A program made the translations under genes and the position numbers. DNA of 64,000 nucleotides from Moringa oleifera (lineage: Eukaryota > Streptophyta > Magnoliopsida > Brassicales > Moringaceae). This document shows positions 1-11,101 of this stretch, in pieces. The notes under the pieces are model-generated. The model ran no database searches, had not been told where the DNA came from, and saw nothing but the letters and a program-made list of their open reading frames with translations. Every line of letters starts with the position of its first letter. Positions within the stretch are counted from its first letter, which is position 1. The stretch is taken from positions 2,350,001 to 2,414,000 of the forward strand of contig JAJFZO010000230.1 of the NCBI GenBank assembly GCA_021397835.1. The letters are read 5' to 3'.

Positions 1-1640
1 TGCTTATGTAATAAGGAAGTAATAGCCTAATGTAAGTTAAGTGGAAAATTCAAGGTAGTGGTCTCTAAAGGAGTAAAACGGCTCTTGGTATTGAAAGGGT
101 TATACAACTTAAAGAAACTGTGAATATCCTCAACAATCATAAGAGCTTGTAATTGAGTGAAAGAATAAGAACGATCTCTCTTAAGGAAGATAGTTGAACA
201 ATTCTTAACAAATTTCATAGTTAACGCAGCATAATCATGAGAAACCTTACCTAGTAATTGTAGCCATTGAATGCCTAAAGCTACATTCAAACCTTCTATG
301 GGCAAGACATATAAATCAACCAAAAACTCATGACCCTGTATAGTCAAAGTCACTTGAAGGTAAAAGAATTTGCAAATAAAAAAATCACCATTAACAATAT
401 AAACCCAAAGAAGATTAGTGGATTGCACTAACCAATCCAACCGCTCAACTATCAGAGGTTTGATAAAATTGTGTGTGCTACCACTGTCAACTAATAGCTG
501 AAAATTGTATAAGCCAACCTGACTAAGTAGATAAAGCGATTGTGGATTAGCTTACCCGAATAAGGAATTAAGGCTAAAAATATCACTTATCACCAAGGCC
601 TCACACTGTGCCTCTTTTTTAATTTGCAAAATTTTCTCTGTATCATCCTTACCCAATAACAAGAAAAACTTACTGCGACAACAATGCGACACATTCTATT
701 TTTGGTCGCAGTTATAACACAAACCTTTGTCTTTTTGTTTTTTTTTTCACGAAGTTCAGTTATTGAGAGTAGACGGATGGGCGGAGTCATTGAGATAGGA
801 GGTATGGAATAAGAGGATAGTGGAGTAGTGGATTTAAGTGATGAAGGGAGGGATGATTTGCGTTTGGATGACTAGTTAGACCATGGAAAATTGTCTTGTA
901 AGGATTCTTTATATGAGCTTCATACACACGAGCTAAAGCAAAATTTTTCATTAATGATGTGGGTTTCGACAATAAGAGCTCACAACGAATAGGAGGATTC
1001 AATCCAGTAATGAAGAAGGAGATCAATAATTATTCAGAAATTCCCATAATCTTATTCATTAAATCATTAAGTTCTGATTGAAACTCTGCCATTGAGGAAC
1101 GTTAAGAAATATTAGAAAGATTACGTTAATGATCCTCATACATAGAGGCCCCAAATCTTAGCTTAATTTTGTAAAAACTCTTTCCAAGTAGTGAATAAAT
1201 GATATGTCTTCATCCATTGGTACCAAGTTGAAGCACACCCTTCTAAATGGATGGAAAAAAATCTGTAGACGAAGAGAGTCTTCGATCTGGTGAAAATTAA
1301 AGAATTTCTCTATTTGAAATGCCTATCCATTAGGGTCAGTTCCATCAAACTTTGGAACTTTCATTTTCATAGAACGAAAAAACAAAAAAATAATTAGAGT
1401 TACCGAAATGAACATCAGTTACTTGTTAGAGTTAAGGCGCTCTGCTTAAAGCCCCTTATAATGGATCTATAGATCTCGTTAGTTATGAACGTAGATCTTT
1501 CATACATGAATATACTGTAGCCATATACTGTTACAAGGTTTTATGAGCTAATAACATTTGGCTATCCAGTTGAGTTTAGAAAGCTTTAACCGCAGCAAGG
1601 ATATTGGAATCAGCCATGAAAAGGAGAATTAATGAAAGCA
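1..1640 (-). pseudogene. Ty3/gypsy retrotransposon remnant, gag to protease
   Basis: Reading down the minus strand, a degenerate gag begins near 1,617 (MADSNILAAV). It carries the gag signature KFDGTDPNG about 1,320-1,370, a broken zinc-knuckle segment (KGLCYNCDQK) about 690-725, and a retropepsin active site LVDSGSTHNFIKP about 455-495. This is followed by an LGIQWLQLLG-type segment near 240-290 that precedes reverse transcriptase in chromovirus-like elements. The gag frame contains stops, for example an in-frame TAG where the family has Trp just after PNG. The window edge cuts off the rest of pol. Just upstream of gag (about 1,640-1,652) the minus strand reads GTATCAGTTGGTGC, a weak match to an initiator-tRNA-Met type primer site. 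No intact LTR was resolved. The element is inactive. Confidence 0.8.
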
Positions 1641-1689
1641 CCAACTGATACGCCCTTAGGATTTAAGAAACAACGAAGGTGTGAAAGGC

Positions 1690-2265
1690 ACTCTTCGAGC
1701 GAATGTCAACCCCATTTGGATGGTTAATCATTGGTTCATAATCGGGCCATATTTGGGTCAATCCATTAGAACTAAAAACAGGTTATAATTAGATGTATTT
1801 GGATCAACCCGTTAACATCAATAAATAGATTATATTTGGATCAACCCACTAAGACCAACAAATCTCATATTTAAGCTATTTAATTAAATCATATTTAAGT
1901 TTTATTTTTATAGGTGTAATTAAGTTAGTTTATAATCATTATTTGTCAAATACAAAAATAAGTTTGACACTTTGTACAATTAAAGCACTTATATATTTGA
2001 AGAATTTGAATTTAACGAATAAAAAAATGCAAGATAATACAAGATTAAAAGAGATGATAAAACAGTTAGCAAATATCAACAAATATCGAGCTGAATTTAA
2101 TGATACTAGTTCGTCTAAAGATTGAAAGTTGTATAATGGATATAAGTTTATGTAATTTTTTAAATTTAAAGATGTACTTATTTGGATAATGAAATTCAAA
2201 AATGTATATAATCGTCAAGTCAGTAGGTGTCAACTTAGTTGGAATATATTTATCTTGTAGTGATG
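1690..2265 (+). mobile_element. Short hAT derivative (internally deleted, non-autonomous)
   Basis: The first half (about 1,700-1,944) has repeated GGATCAACCC motifs, like the subterminal region of plant hAT elements. It matches the minus strand of 37,650-37,960. The second half (about 1,945-2,265) encodes the tail of a hAT transposase on the plus strand, including MQDNTRLKEMIKQLANI and AEFNDTSSSKD, and matches the minus strand of 34,415-34,735. The two parts, about 3 kb apart in the longer copy, are joined here near 1,944. This is the structure expected of an internal-deletion derivative. Exact terminal repeats and target-site duplication were not resolved; the 3' end is probably near ATCTTGTAGTG at about 2,255-2,265. 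Confidence 0.65.
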
Positions 2266-2363
2266 CATTAAAATTTCAAAATTAGATAAATATTGACTTT
2301 TTAAAATAATTCAAAATAAACTTTAATTTGTCAATTTAGACAAAATTAACTATTGGACTCTAG

Positions 2364-3030
2364 TGTTGCCAAAAAAAAGTATGGAGAGAGAGAAAGGGAA
2401 AATACTAAAACCAATGGGTGAGTGATAAGGAACACAAGCACTTTAATGGTGCTCTTCTTTGGTGGGTGAAAACAAGGACCTAATTGCTTGCCTGCAAAAC
2501 TTAGATAAAGAAATGAGTATGAGGTGTCCTTAAGGAGTCACTCTAATGCTTAAGTGAGCAATCAAATTGGCAACAAAATGTTGAGGGAAATGGACATAGA
2601 TTAGTTTATTTGAGAGTGTACTTGGATATTCGTGGGAGCATAGGTTACCTTTGCTAACCATTATCTCCTAGAATCACAACTAGCCTTAAAGATGAGGTGC
2701 TTATGTTATTGTTAAGTTGTCTGAGAAGTTGATACTATGAAATTCTAATAGTTTTTGCTGTTATGCTCATGCTTAGAGGTTGAAGAAGAGATATTATTAC
2801 TGATTGAGCTTGAAGAAATTTTTAGAAATGGTAGGTTACTTTTACTATTTTGGTTCACTTCTTTGATTAGGCCATTTTGGCCTGATTATAATAATATTCT
2901 TATCCCTTAATTGGTTGGGTATCACAGGCTTTGGCCTAGTAATTTCTTAAATAGGCTTTTCTTTCCTTATGCTCATAGAAGATATCTATTATATCTCTAA
3001 CTTATGCCTTACACTTTTTGATTTTAAAAT
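2364..3030 (-). repeat. LTR-like region, probable 3' LTR of the Tat-like element
   Basis: The segment begins TGTTGCC and resembles, in scattered blocks, the LTR pair at 13,972 and 16,689. Shared features are a purine-rich GAGAGAGAAA start, a TCACTCTAATxCTTAAGT block and an AATGTTGAxGG block. It lies downstream, on the minus strand, of the gypsy pol remnant at 6.3-8.3 kb, so it is best read as that element's 3' LTR. The right boundary is approximate. No second LTR was found upstream of pol. Confidence 0.45.
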
Positions 3031-3899
3031 TTGATTTTTTTTTCGAAATACAGGAGTTGATTCTCTCACTCATTATTTTTTATTTTGTCCTTTATATGTA
3101 TCTTACCATATTATTCATATAGATAAGAATAATATTTTGAAAATTGAATCTCATACTTGATTTTATGTCTTGATGGATCAGGTTCTTAAGCCTTTTTAAT
3201 ATCATCGCACAGGTTCTTAATCACCAAGTATGTATGGTGCTTGTCCAGTGAAGATTGATTTTAAGTCTCCAGGTTTGACACAACTCCATTAATGCCTTTC
3301 AAAAGCCTTTTTTAACTATAAATGTCCTAAGGTTATTGACTTACCACTACCATTCTCCATTTGTACTCGTGGAGTTCTTTGTCTTGGCTTTAAATCCTTT
3401 GCATTTGACTACTTTTGAGGCTAAGTTTCATCCTTTATTCTTATTTCATGACTCCTTTCTTTACTTTTGATGTGGTTTTTCATCTTTTTACATGTAATTT
3501 AGAATCAATTAAAAAAGAGAAGAATATTTTTGACCCAATTAGTATGATTCCCCTCTTCCTCTACCGGTAGGGGCTACTCCCCTAAGAAGCATGTGCTTTA
3601 TGTGTATCTGGCCATATTGCATTCTAAAATTTGATTTTCATATTCTCTTTTTGTGTTTTAACCTCTATTAGTCTTATGGAGTTTTTCCTTTGTAAATACC
3701 CTAATAAGCCTTTATTACATAACATGTTTCCTTATGCTATCTTTAAATTAGGTTTTAACCTTCTTTTTTTTTTTTTTTTTTTTGAGGTTTTCACTTAGTT
3801 CTTCACTTTGAAAAAGAGATTTGCTTATGGGACCCCCTAAAGTTCCTAACTTTTGAAAAATGAACATCATTTTTGTTAGCTAGGGGAATCTAGATTCTG

Positions 3900-5800
3900 A
3901 TTTTTGTAGGTGGAGTGATGACATTTTTGTTAACAAGATGTACTATGCTAGGAGAATTTTTGAAGATTTGGAGGAGAGTGAAATTAACGACGTTTTCAAG
4001 GTTACCACATCCACCTCCAAATCCTAAACCTTTTTTTTTTTTTTACTTATTGCCCTTTTGGTTAGATCAAATTCAAATATTTTTGGTCTTTTTTTATCTC
4101 ACTTTCTGCCTTCACCCTTCTTTTTCAACCCATAAAAGGTCTTTTATGACCCAAGGTGGATCTTGTTTTACTCATGGTGGGTTTTCCTTAACTCTTTGAC
4201 TAAATGGGCAATTAATTAAGCTCAAAATCAAAGGTACTTCTTTCTAACTCTCTTTCAATTTTTTTTTCTTTCATATTTGAGTATCCATGGTATGCATTTT
4301 TTATTTATAATTTTTTGAAATTTAAGTGAGAAACCTTTATCTTTATCATTAATGGCTTTTAAGTTTGACCTAACAGTAGTGAAGAGGGGAAAAATTTATG
4401 ATTTTGATTTTGAAAAGAAAGTGGTGTCTCTTGAATCTTCTTTGAATTCACTACCAAAGAAGTCTCATTTAAAATCCAAACCATCCTTTGTTTATCATTC
4501 TTCAATATTTCTAAAGAAAAGGAAAGATTTTCATTCTTTTGGAATCTCTCTCGAGCCTTTACTATTATGCTCTCCTTACTTCACTGAGTAAGTTTTTTCC
4601 TAGGGTTGTATAAAATCCAATGATACTTGACATGTTACTAATCTAAAAGTTCCTATATTTGATTCTGTCTATCTTGAGCTATAACATGGCTTTAGAAGTT
4701 GCCTATAACATGCCATTACCTAACAATGAAGCTCATTTGAGCGGTTTTAGCCCAAGAAGAGTATCCATGGAAAGTGCTTGCTTGACCACTAGAGTAAGTA
4801 TCCGGTAGCTCTATTTCTTTCTTTTCTCCACCTTCTCTCTCTATTTCTATCTTAGCTTTCTTCCTTTATGGTAGGCTTTTTTTTGTTGTTATTATTTTTC
4901 CTTGAGCAGGCAATCCATAGTTCTAAAGATTTGGATGCCTTTCATTAAGAGAAGGTTGAACTACTGAAAGAATTATCTGTGCTCCATAAAAAGTTTAGTA
5001 ATATAGAATAAGTTTTGACTTCCTGAAGGAAGAAAAATGAAATAGCTAATGGGGAGCTAAAAAAATTACGATGAGCTTTAAACAATGTCGTGTTGCATTG
5101 CAAAGTGCTTAAGAATGTTGATAAAACTGTTAGATTAAGAATGAGAGCTAAGAAGAAGAAATTTTAGTCATGAAAGCGGATTGTGATAGGTTAATCTTAT
5201 ATAATAGAAAAGAGGTTATCGAACCATATAAAAAATCTAAGGATTTCATAGAGAATGCATTTCCTATTTAGTTGTAGTTTATAATCATGCAATAAGCAAG
5301 TTTAAAAAATAATTTATAATAACATACCACCTAAAATTTTCTTTTCTAGAATCTGATGCTAAGTTGGAAAAACCTAGTGAAGAAGATGAAGAAATGGTGG
5401 ATCTTTTTACTGTGAAGATATGGAGGTTGTTTCTACAGTAAAGGTTATTGCTGTGACTAAACCTTCTCTTGGTAATAAGATTGCAATTATTGGTATGCTT
5501 TTTTCTAGTTTTTTCATGTGTTCTATTAAGTTACACTTCTATTGTTTCCCTTTTCTTTATCATTAGGCAAAGTTAATGTTGTAAAGGGTACTTCTTAACA
5601 TAATTAAGCTTTCTCGAGCTGTTATGGTTGCTGTTTCAAAAACTACTTCTTCGATCATTTTCAAGCATACTTTTTCCATGTTTTTCCCCTCTTCATTAAA
5701 GATGATCCTGTGCAAGACAAAGGGAGATAGGTGGGATGACAGTGACTTATCTTGTTATGCTGCTTCGATGTTTAAAGACTTTAGATTTAATTAATTAATA
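3900..5800 (+). pseudogene. Decayed antisense extra ORF of a Tat-like gypsy element
   Basis: Coding-like plus-strand fragments occur at about 3,915-4,199, 4,352-4,591, 4,910-5,280 and 5,350-5,500. They are separated by intron-like T-rich gaps. The 4,910-5,280 part is charged and heptad-like (EKVELLKELSVLHKKF), suggesting a coiled coil, and is interrupted by stops. It lies between pol and the presumed 3' LTR and is antisense to pol. Extra ORFs in exactly this position are known in Tat/Ogre-lineage retrotransposons of plants. The assignment rests on position and composition; I do not recognise a named domain. It is not functional in its present state. Confidence 0.4.
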
Positions 5801-6299
5801 CATGGTTTACCTTTATGGGCTTTGTCCTTAAGGTTAAATGTTTAGTTTTTTACCCTTTGAGGCTTGATATTTTTATTTTTCTTTTCGAAGCTTAATATCT
5901 TGTTATTGCTTTTTGGGGCTTACTACTTTGATTTTGCCTTTTGAGGCTTAGTACTTTGTATTGCCTTTCTATGCTTAGTACTTTATTATTGCCTTTCGAG
6001 ACTTAAAGTGTTTAAGTTTGTTACTTAATGTTTCTAGGTTGGTTGGTGCTTTTCCTTATTCCATAATGCTGTGTAGTGATTTGTTATATGTTGGAATCTT
6101 TTTCATTAAAACTCTTATGCATATTGTTATGTTGTTGATGCTTAGTTATCATCTTTATGGTAGTATTTTAGGCATCTTATCATACAATAATGACACGTAT
6201 AGAGAAAATTTCTTCTTTATTCATAAGAGGGATCTATAAAAACTTAGTACTCATAGGTACATAAAACAACATATTTTTAAGGAAAATATTTGTCAAATT

Positions 6300-8280
6300 A
6301 TCAAAGCTCCAATTTCTAGGGATTAAAGTTCCTCTTTAGTTTTAAGCCTATATAGGCCAGGTTTGACAACTTCAGCAGCTAAGTAAGAATCCTCCTAGTT
6401 TGGTGTGAATGTCCTAATAGCTTCCTATGGGTTTGATACATTAACTTTCATGAGAATTAAATCTCTTTTTGTAAACAACTTCCCTTAAATTTTCTATTTG
6501 TATAGTCTGCCTACCTTTTGATGATAAGTTATTGCTCAGATTCGTGCTTGTTCTTTAACTTCTCCTAAAAAATCTAGGTTGGTCCTTAAAGCTTTTATGT
6601 TACTTTGATCATTGTAATTCCTAGTTCAAAAACTATTGAGCCCAATTTCAATAATTACTAGTACTTTCGTTTCAAAAGTGAGTGAAAATGGAATTTCTCT
6701 TGTAGCTGTTTTACTAGTAGTTTTATAAGCCATAAATGTTGTATATTCTTTTGCCAAACAACCTTAACATGAACTAACATTGTCTTTAAGGCCTGTAAGA
6801 TGGTTCGTCCAGTGACTTTTTCTTGGGCACTTGCTTAAGGATGACTTATAACCATGAACCTTTACTTAATCTTGAGACTTGCACGATGATTTTTTAACTT
6901 GTTTCTTGGGAATTGAAGCCCATTATCTGTCACTATCATTGAAAGTATACCAAGTTGGCATGCAATAGGCCTTCACATGAAATCCCATGATTTTTTATTG
7001 ATTATAATGGCTTGTGAAACTTTTTTTTTCCCATTTTGTAAAATAATCAATGGCTATAATGACAAATCCATTCACTATCACTCAAAAGGCCATCGAACCT
7101 CAATGAGTAAGATACATGCTATTGGAGCTTTAGAGTTAAGGGCGAATTTTTAACAAATCTCACATTTTCATATGTATTGCAAAGCATCTTTGAAAATTAT
7201 GGGCCAATAATAACCTTGCCTTATAATTTTACATACTAAAGAGCAAGATCCAATATGAGTCCCACATATCCCTTCATGGACTTTTATTAGAACATATTTT
7301 TGTTAAGAAGAATTAAGGCATCTCAAGTAAGGAATTGTTTATGACCTTCAATAGAGTTATCTTTCTGTTAATGAAAATTTTACTACTTTTCTCTTGATTT
7401 GTTTTGATTCTTTCCAATCATCAAGGAAAGTTTCTTTAACAGGTACCTACCAAATGCAGTTGTCCAATTAGCTAAGGTTGATATGGAGAAAATTGGTACC
7501 TATTATACACTGGACTCTTGCATCATTTCTATAAAGGTATTGTTAGTTGGAATACACCTAAAAATCATTTTGGATAAGATGTTGACTTAGGAGTTGTCTC
7601 CTCGTTCGAAATGAGCAATATAATACTTCTTAAAGCAACTCAAAATTTCTATAGTTCTTTGCGTATACATCAATATTTGAGGTTCTTAAGCCTCATTCCT
7701 TTTTAATACTTAGTTAACTATAAGTTGTAATCATTGTATATGTGTAGCTTAAAAACTTGAGCTTTATTTGCAATCTTGAGACTTGCCAACAGAGTTTTGT
7801 ACTCTACTTTATTATTTAATGATGGAAAATCAAGCGTAACTACTTATTAAAATTCCATTTGATTAGGGCCGCATAAAACAACTCTATCTCCACAGCCTCC
7901 TCTGTTGGCTACTTTATCAACCATAGTTGCCGAGGCAGGTTCTCTTGCTTTTCTTTCATTGGAGCCTTGCCTTTCTTAGGATCTCATTGTAGCTTCATTT
8001 CAAGATTTACAATTGGACTTTTTTTTACTTTAGGGATGGTATACTCCATAATAAAATCAGTTAACACTTGGCTTTAAGGGCTGGTATTAGATATCAAGTT
8101 CACCAAGTTCAATTAACCATCTAACCATCCTTTTGGATGTTTTAGGTTTATAAAGAACTTGTTTCAAAGGCTTTGTTAACATTACACTGATAGCTTTTAG
8201 GAATGCTACCACATTTATGTAAAGAACTTTATTTTCTTTGAGCCGTAAAATCTATGGATTGTGAGTGACTAAAGGGTAAT
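6300..8280 (-). pseudogene. Ty3/gypsy (Tat-like) pol remnant: RT end, RNase H, integrase
   Basis: Reading down the minus strand, the end of RT / start of RNase H appears at about 8,090-8,200 (LTKPLKQVLYKPKTS followed by VRWLVELGELDI). The RNase H core is at about 7,740-7,880 (VTLDFPSLNNKVEYKTLLAS). The integrase core is at about 6,960-7,080 (VIVNGFVIIAIDYFTKW) and is followed near 6,790-6,830 by a degenerate TGRTILQALKTM segment, matching the NRTILQGLK block of the family. These blocks are collinear with Tat-type gypsy elements. Frequent stops and frameshifts show it is dead. Sequence upstream of RT (gag, protease) and the 5' LTR are missing. Confidence 0.8.
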
Positions 8281-9540
8281 AAGGGATTTATAAAAATAAG
8301 GTACACATGATTATTTTTAAACACGTATGAGCGAGACATTGACTTAATTTTAATGAACTTTATTGATGGAAGTCTCGCATTGCAAAATACACGTTATGTG
8401 AGTCCTAATTTGATGCAATTTTTTATGTAGGTTTTAATTTGATACTGCATCTAAAATGTAAGTCCCTCTGATGTAATTAACACTAAAAATTATATTTAAA
8501 AATAAATTTTAATTATTTGTCCAGCCTCATCGTCTACCCAAGTTAGAGATAGAAAACCATGAATCAAGTATGGTGAGTGAAGAAAAAATGTGTAGACGAA
8601 CTCATGACATATTGCAAGGAGATAATTAAGAAAAAAATCAGGCAGAATAGTCATTTTGAGGAATTTTTGTAGCCTCATTACCAGTTATGATGTGGATTGA
8701 TTATGTTCTCTGTTGAAAGCCACCATATGTGACATTTCACAATGTGAAAATCTGACCAAATTACAAAGGAATATAAGCAAAGAAGTGGTGATGTGGATTT
8801 TTTTCACTGAATCCTGAAGGGAGAGAAAGAGAAAGAGGCTTCAAGTGATAGCATAGCATACACCACTGCATCGTGCTTTCAAAAAAAAAAACCAAAGGGG
8901 GAGTTTTGGCCACGTGAGCAAGGAAGGTTTCTTTGGACTACACAGCCAGAAAATAGGGGCGTTATGGTCTTCACAATTAAAAAAACTAAAATCATTAAAT
9001 TTATTAATCTGGTGAGAAAATTTTTTAAGTTATTTTTGTCAATTAAAAAAAAACTCTTTCAAATAGAAATTAAGAGAAGGAAAAGAAAAAAGAAATTATA
9101 AAAATAGACAAACAAAAAAACTTATTTCATAAAAAAAAGTTTAAGTAGAAAGTGAAAATCATAATTTTTAAAAAATTAAGCATTAAATATGAAATTGAGG
9201 ACGAAAAATATATATATACAAACACATAAGAAGAGTTCCCAGAAACTAAACCCTTTTTTTTAAAAAAAAAATACTTTTTAAGGAGAGAATATTTTACTTA
9301 AAAAAACATTTTAAATGGTATTTTTCAATTTATGTTTATTGATTTTAGTTTTGATTGTTATAACTTTTTTATTAAATTTTTCTTCATTTTTTTTTAAACA
9401 GACATTAGCGTATTACCCAACTTAATTTTTAAAAGAATCTTCAATTTATGTTATCCGATTTATATCATTTGAATTAATTTGAAGTTAAAAAAGTAAATAT
9501 TAAAGTTTTAAATAAAATTTATATATTTTTTTAATTTTCC
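8281..9540. other. A+T-rich intergenic stretch, nothing recognised
   Basis: The stretch is mostly A/T runs (for example about 8,880-9,540). No conserved protein segment on either strand and no repeat partner elsewhere in the window were noticed. It separates the gypsy remnant from the exon-like region at 9.65 kb. Confidence 0.5.
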
Positions 9541-9649
9541 TTTAATTTAAGGAAGCATATTTCTCACATACATAAAAGTTTATATCTCTTACTGACATCA
9601 TATAAAATTCACCGGATGAAAAGAAAATCTCTTTTTCTATTACCAGTAG

Positions 9650-10350
9650 GTTCCCTGCCTTACCGCAGCGGCGTTCAAACTGGTTGTTGGAGGCCCTTTT
9701 CATCTTGAATGCGGGCCGTAGGTCTTGAGTTGGGTTTTCTTTGACAGGTTTAAAGCAAGATGGTGACACTGCTGCAACGTTCCCTTGTTTTAGTGGTCAC
9801 TTCAAGCAAGCTTCAACCTGAGCCCTTTGTTTGGCTTTCTAGGTTGATTGACGGCAAGATTACTGATACCAAAGACATTGGTGCAAAACGGACAAGGCTG
9901 GTTGGCTTCAAGTCAAAAACACACTCTGTCTCCTTCCAGACAATACCAAACTCCTTAATCTCCGGTGGGGGTACAGTAACTGTAATTAAATCGGGTTGTA
10001 AAAGCAAGGACCTTTTTATAATGGTGCCTCCATGTGAGTTGTAAAGGTGTTTTGTTGTTCACACCAACTGCTAACAAAATCATGTCTTCTTTTGTTTTTT
10101 AGGTTTCAGGGCCATCCCAATGCATGGGCAACTGAGATTTCTTATTCCTCTGAAAGCCCACATGACAATTAATAAAGATGGTAAACGCATTCGTGCTGGG
10201 CTCGTTTACATTTTTAATAGCTGCAAAGACAATGATTGTGTTATAAAGAGGTCCCATGACAGGCTGCTCACGCCTGTACAAAAAGCAGAGTAGTTTGCAG
10301 AACTGGAAGAAAGTCGTGCCGGCCACCTAACTATAATCCTTGTTGAATTT
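9650..10350 (+). CDS. Unidentified two-exon (or partial) gene
   Basis: This block is clearly less A+T-rich than its surroundings. A plus-strand frame from about 9,835 (LIDGKITDTKDIGAKRTR) runs to a GT donor at about 10,031. After an 70-base T-rich intron ending TTTTTTTAG at about 10,102, it resumes in frame and continues to a TAG near 10,290. The second part includes PMHGQLRFLIPLKAHMTI and a Cys pair (NSCKDNDCVIK). A possible start is the ATG at 9,760, but an upstream exon ending at an acceptor near 9,748 or 9,833 is equally possible. I do not recognise the protein. Minus-strand frames are also open, so the strand is not certain. It could be a truncated gene or pseudogene. Confidence 0.35.
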
Positions 10351-10359
10351 CAGAGTTGA

Positions 10360-11101
10360 AGAAATGAATTGTATTCAATGGATACAGGGTGGCTGTGCTC
10401 ATAACAAATAAGCATGAGTAATCATGAAAATAGGATCAGACTAAACTAATTATTTGATTAAGAAACTGCACTGCATAGCTTTCAATCAGTTGTATCTATC
10501 ACTGTTGCCCTGAACTCACCTTGACCGAACAATTAAGCAAAGATTCGGTTGTTTTCCCTGGAAACTTTGTGGTCACTAGAAACCACTTGCCAATACATTA
10601 TCTTGTAATTTTGAAGGAATAACAAATATTTGGTAGAGAATGAAATCAGTAGCAAAACTCAATAAAGGGCAGCCGAGATGTCCAAGTTGACACATCTGGT
10701 GCTATCACTTTTCAGGCTGGCTTGATCCAATTTTCCAAGAAAATAATAATCCAGTTAGATACAAGGAACCACAAAAGTTTACAAAAGATCGGTAACTTAT
10801 ATCCCTTAAATATACATGCATGTGTACATGGTTCCAAAAATACAAACATCCACTCAAGTATACACTTAAAAATTCTGGCAACAACAGCATCTCCCCGTCT
10901 GCCCTCACTTTTCTTTACTGTTGGTGCCCATGATTGACTACATAACATCAACTTCATATCCATGTCCTATTCTCCAACAGCCTTGCTTCTCACCCAAAAC
11001 CAAACAACAAATAACTAAGATTCACCCAAAAAATTACAGAAAGACTGACTCAATTCCACATCCAAACTTCAAAAACAACGCCCTTCAATACAATGAAATC
11101 C
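10360..11101 (-). other. Probable patellin 3' UTR and downstream sequence
   Basis: The stretch lies directly after the patellin stop codon on the minus strand. Small open frames overlap on both strands, but none looks like a protein. The part near the gene is most simply 3' UTR; the polyadenylation site was not placed. Confidence 0.4.

Noticed and set aside
6300..8280. Endogenous pararetrovirus as the source of the RT/RNase H remnant
   Set aside because: An integrase core with the AIDYFTKW motif follows RNase H, which fits Ty3/gypsy and not caulimovirids.
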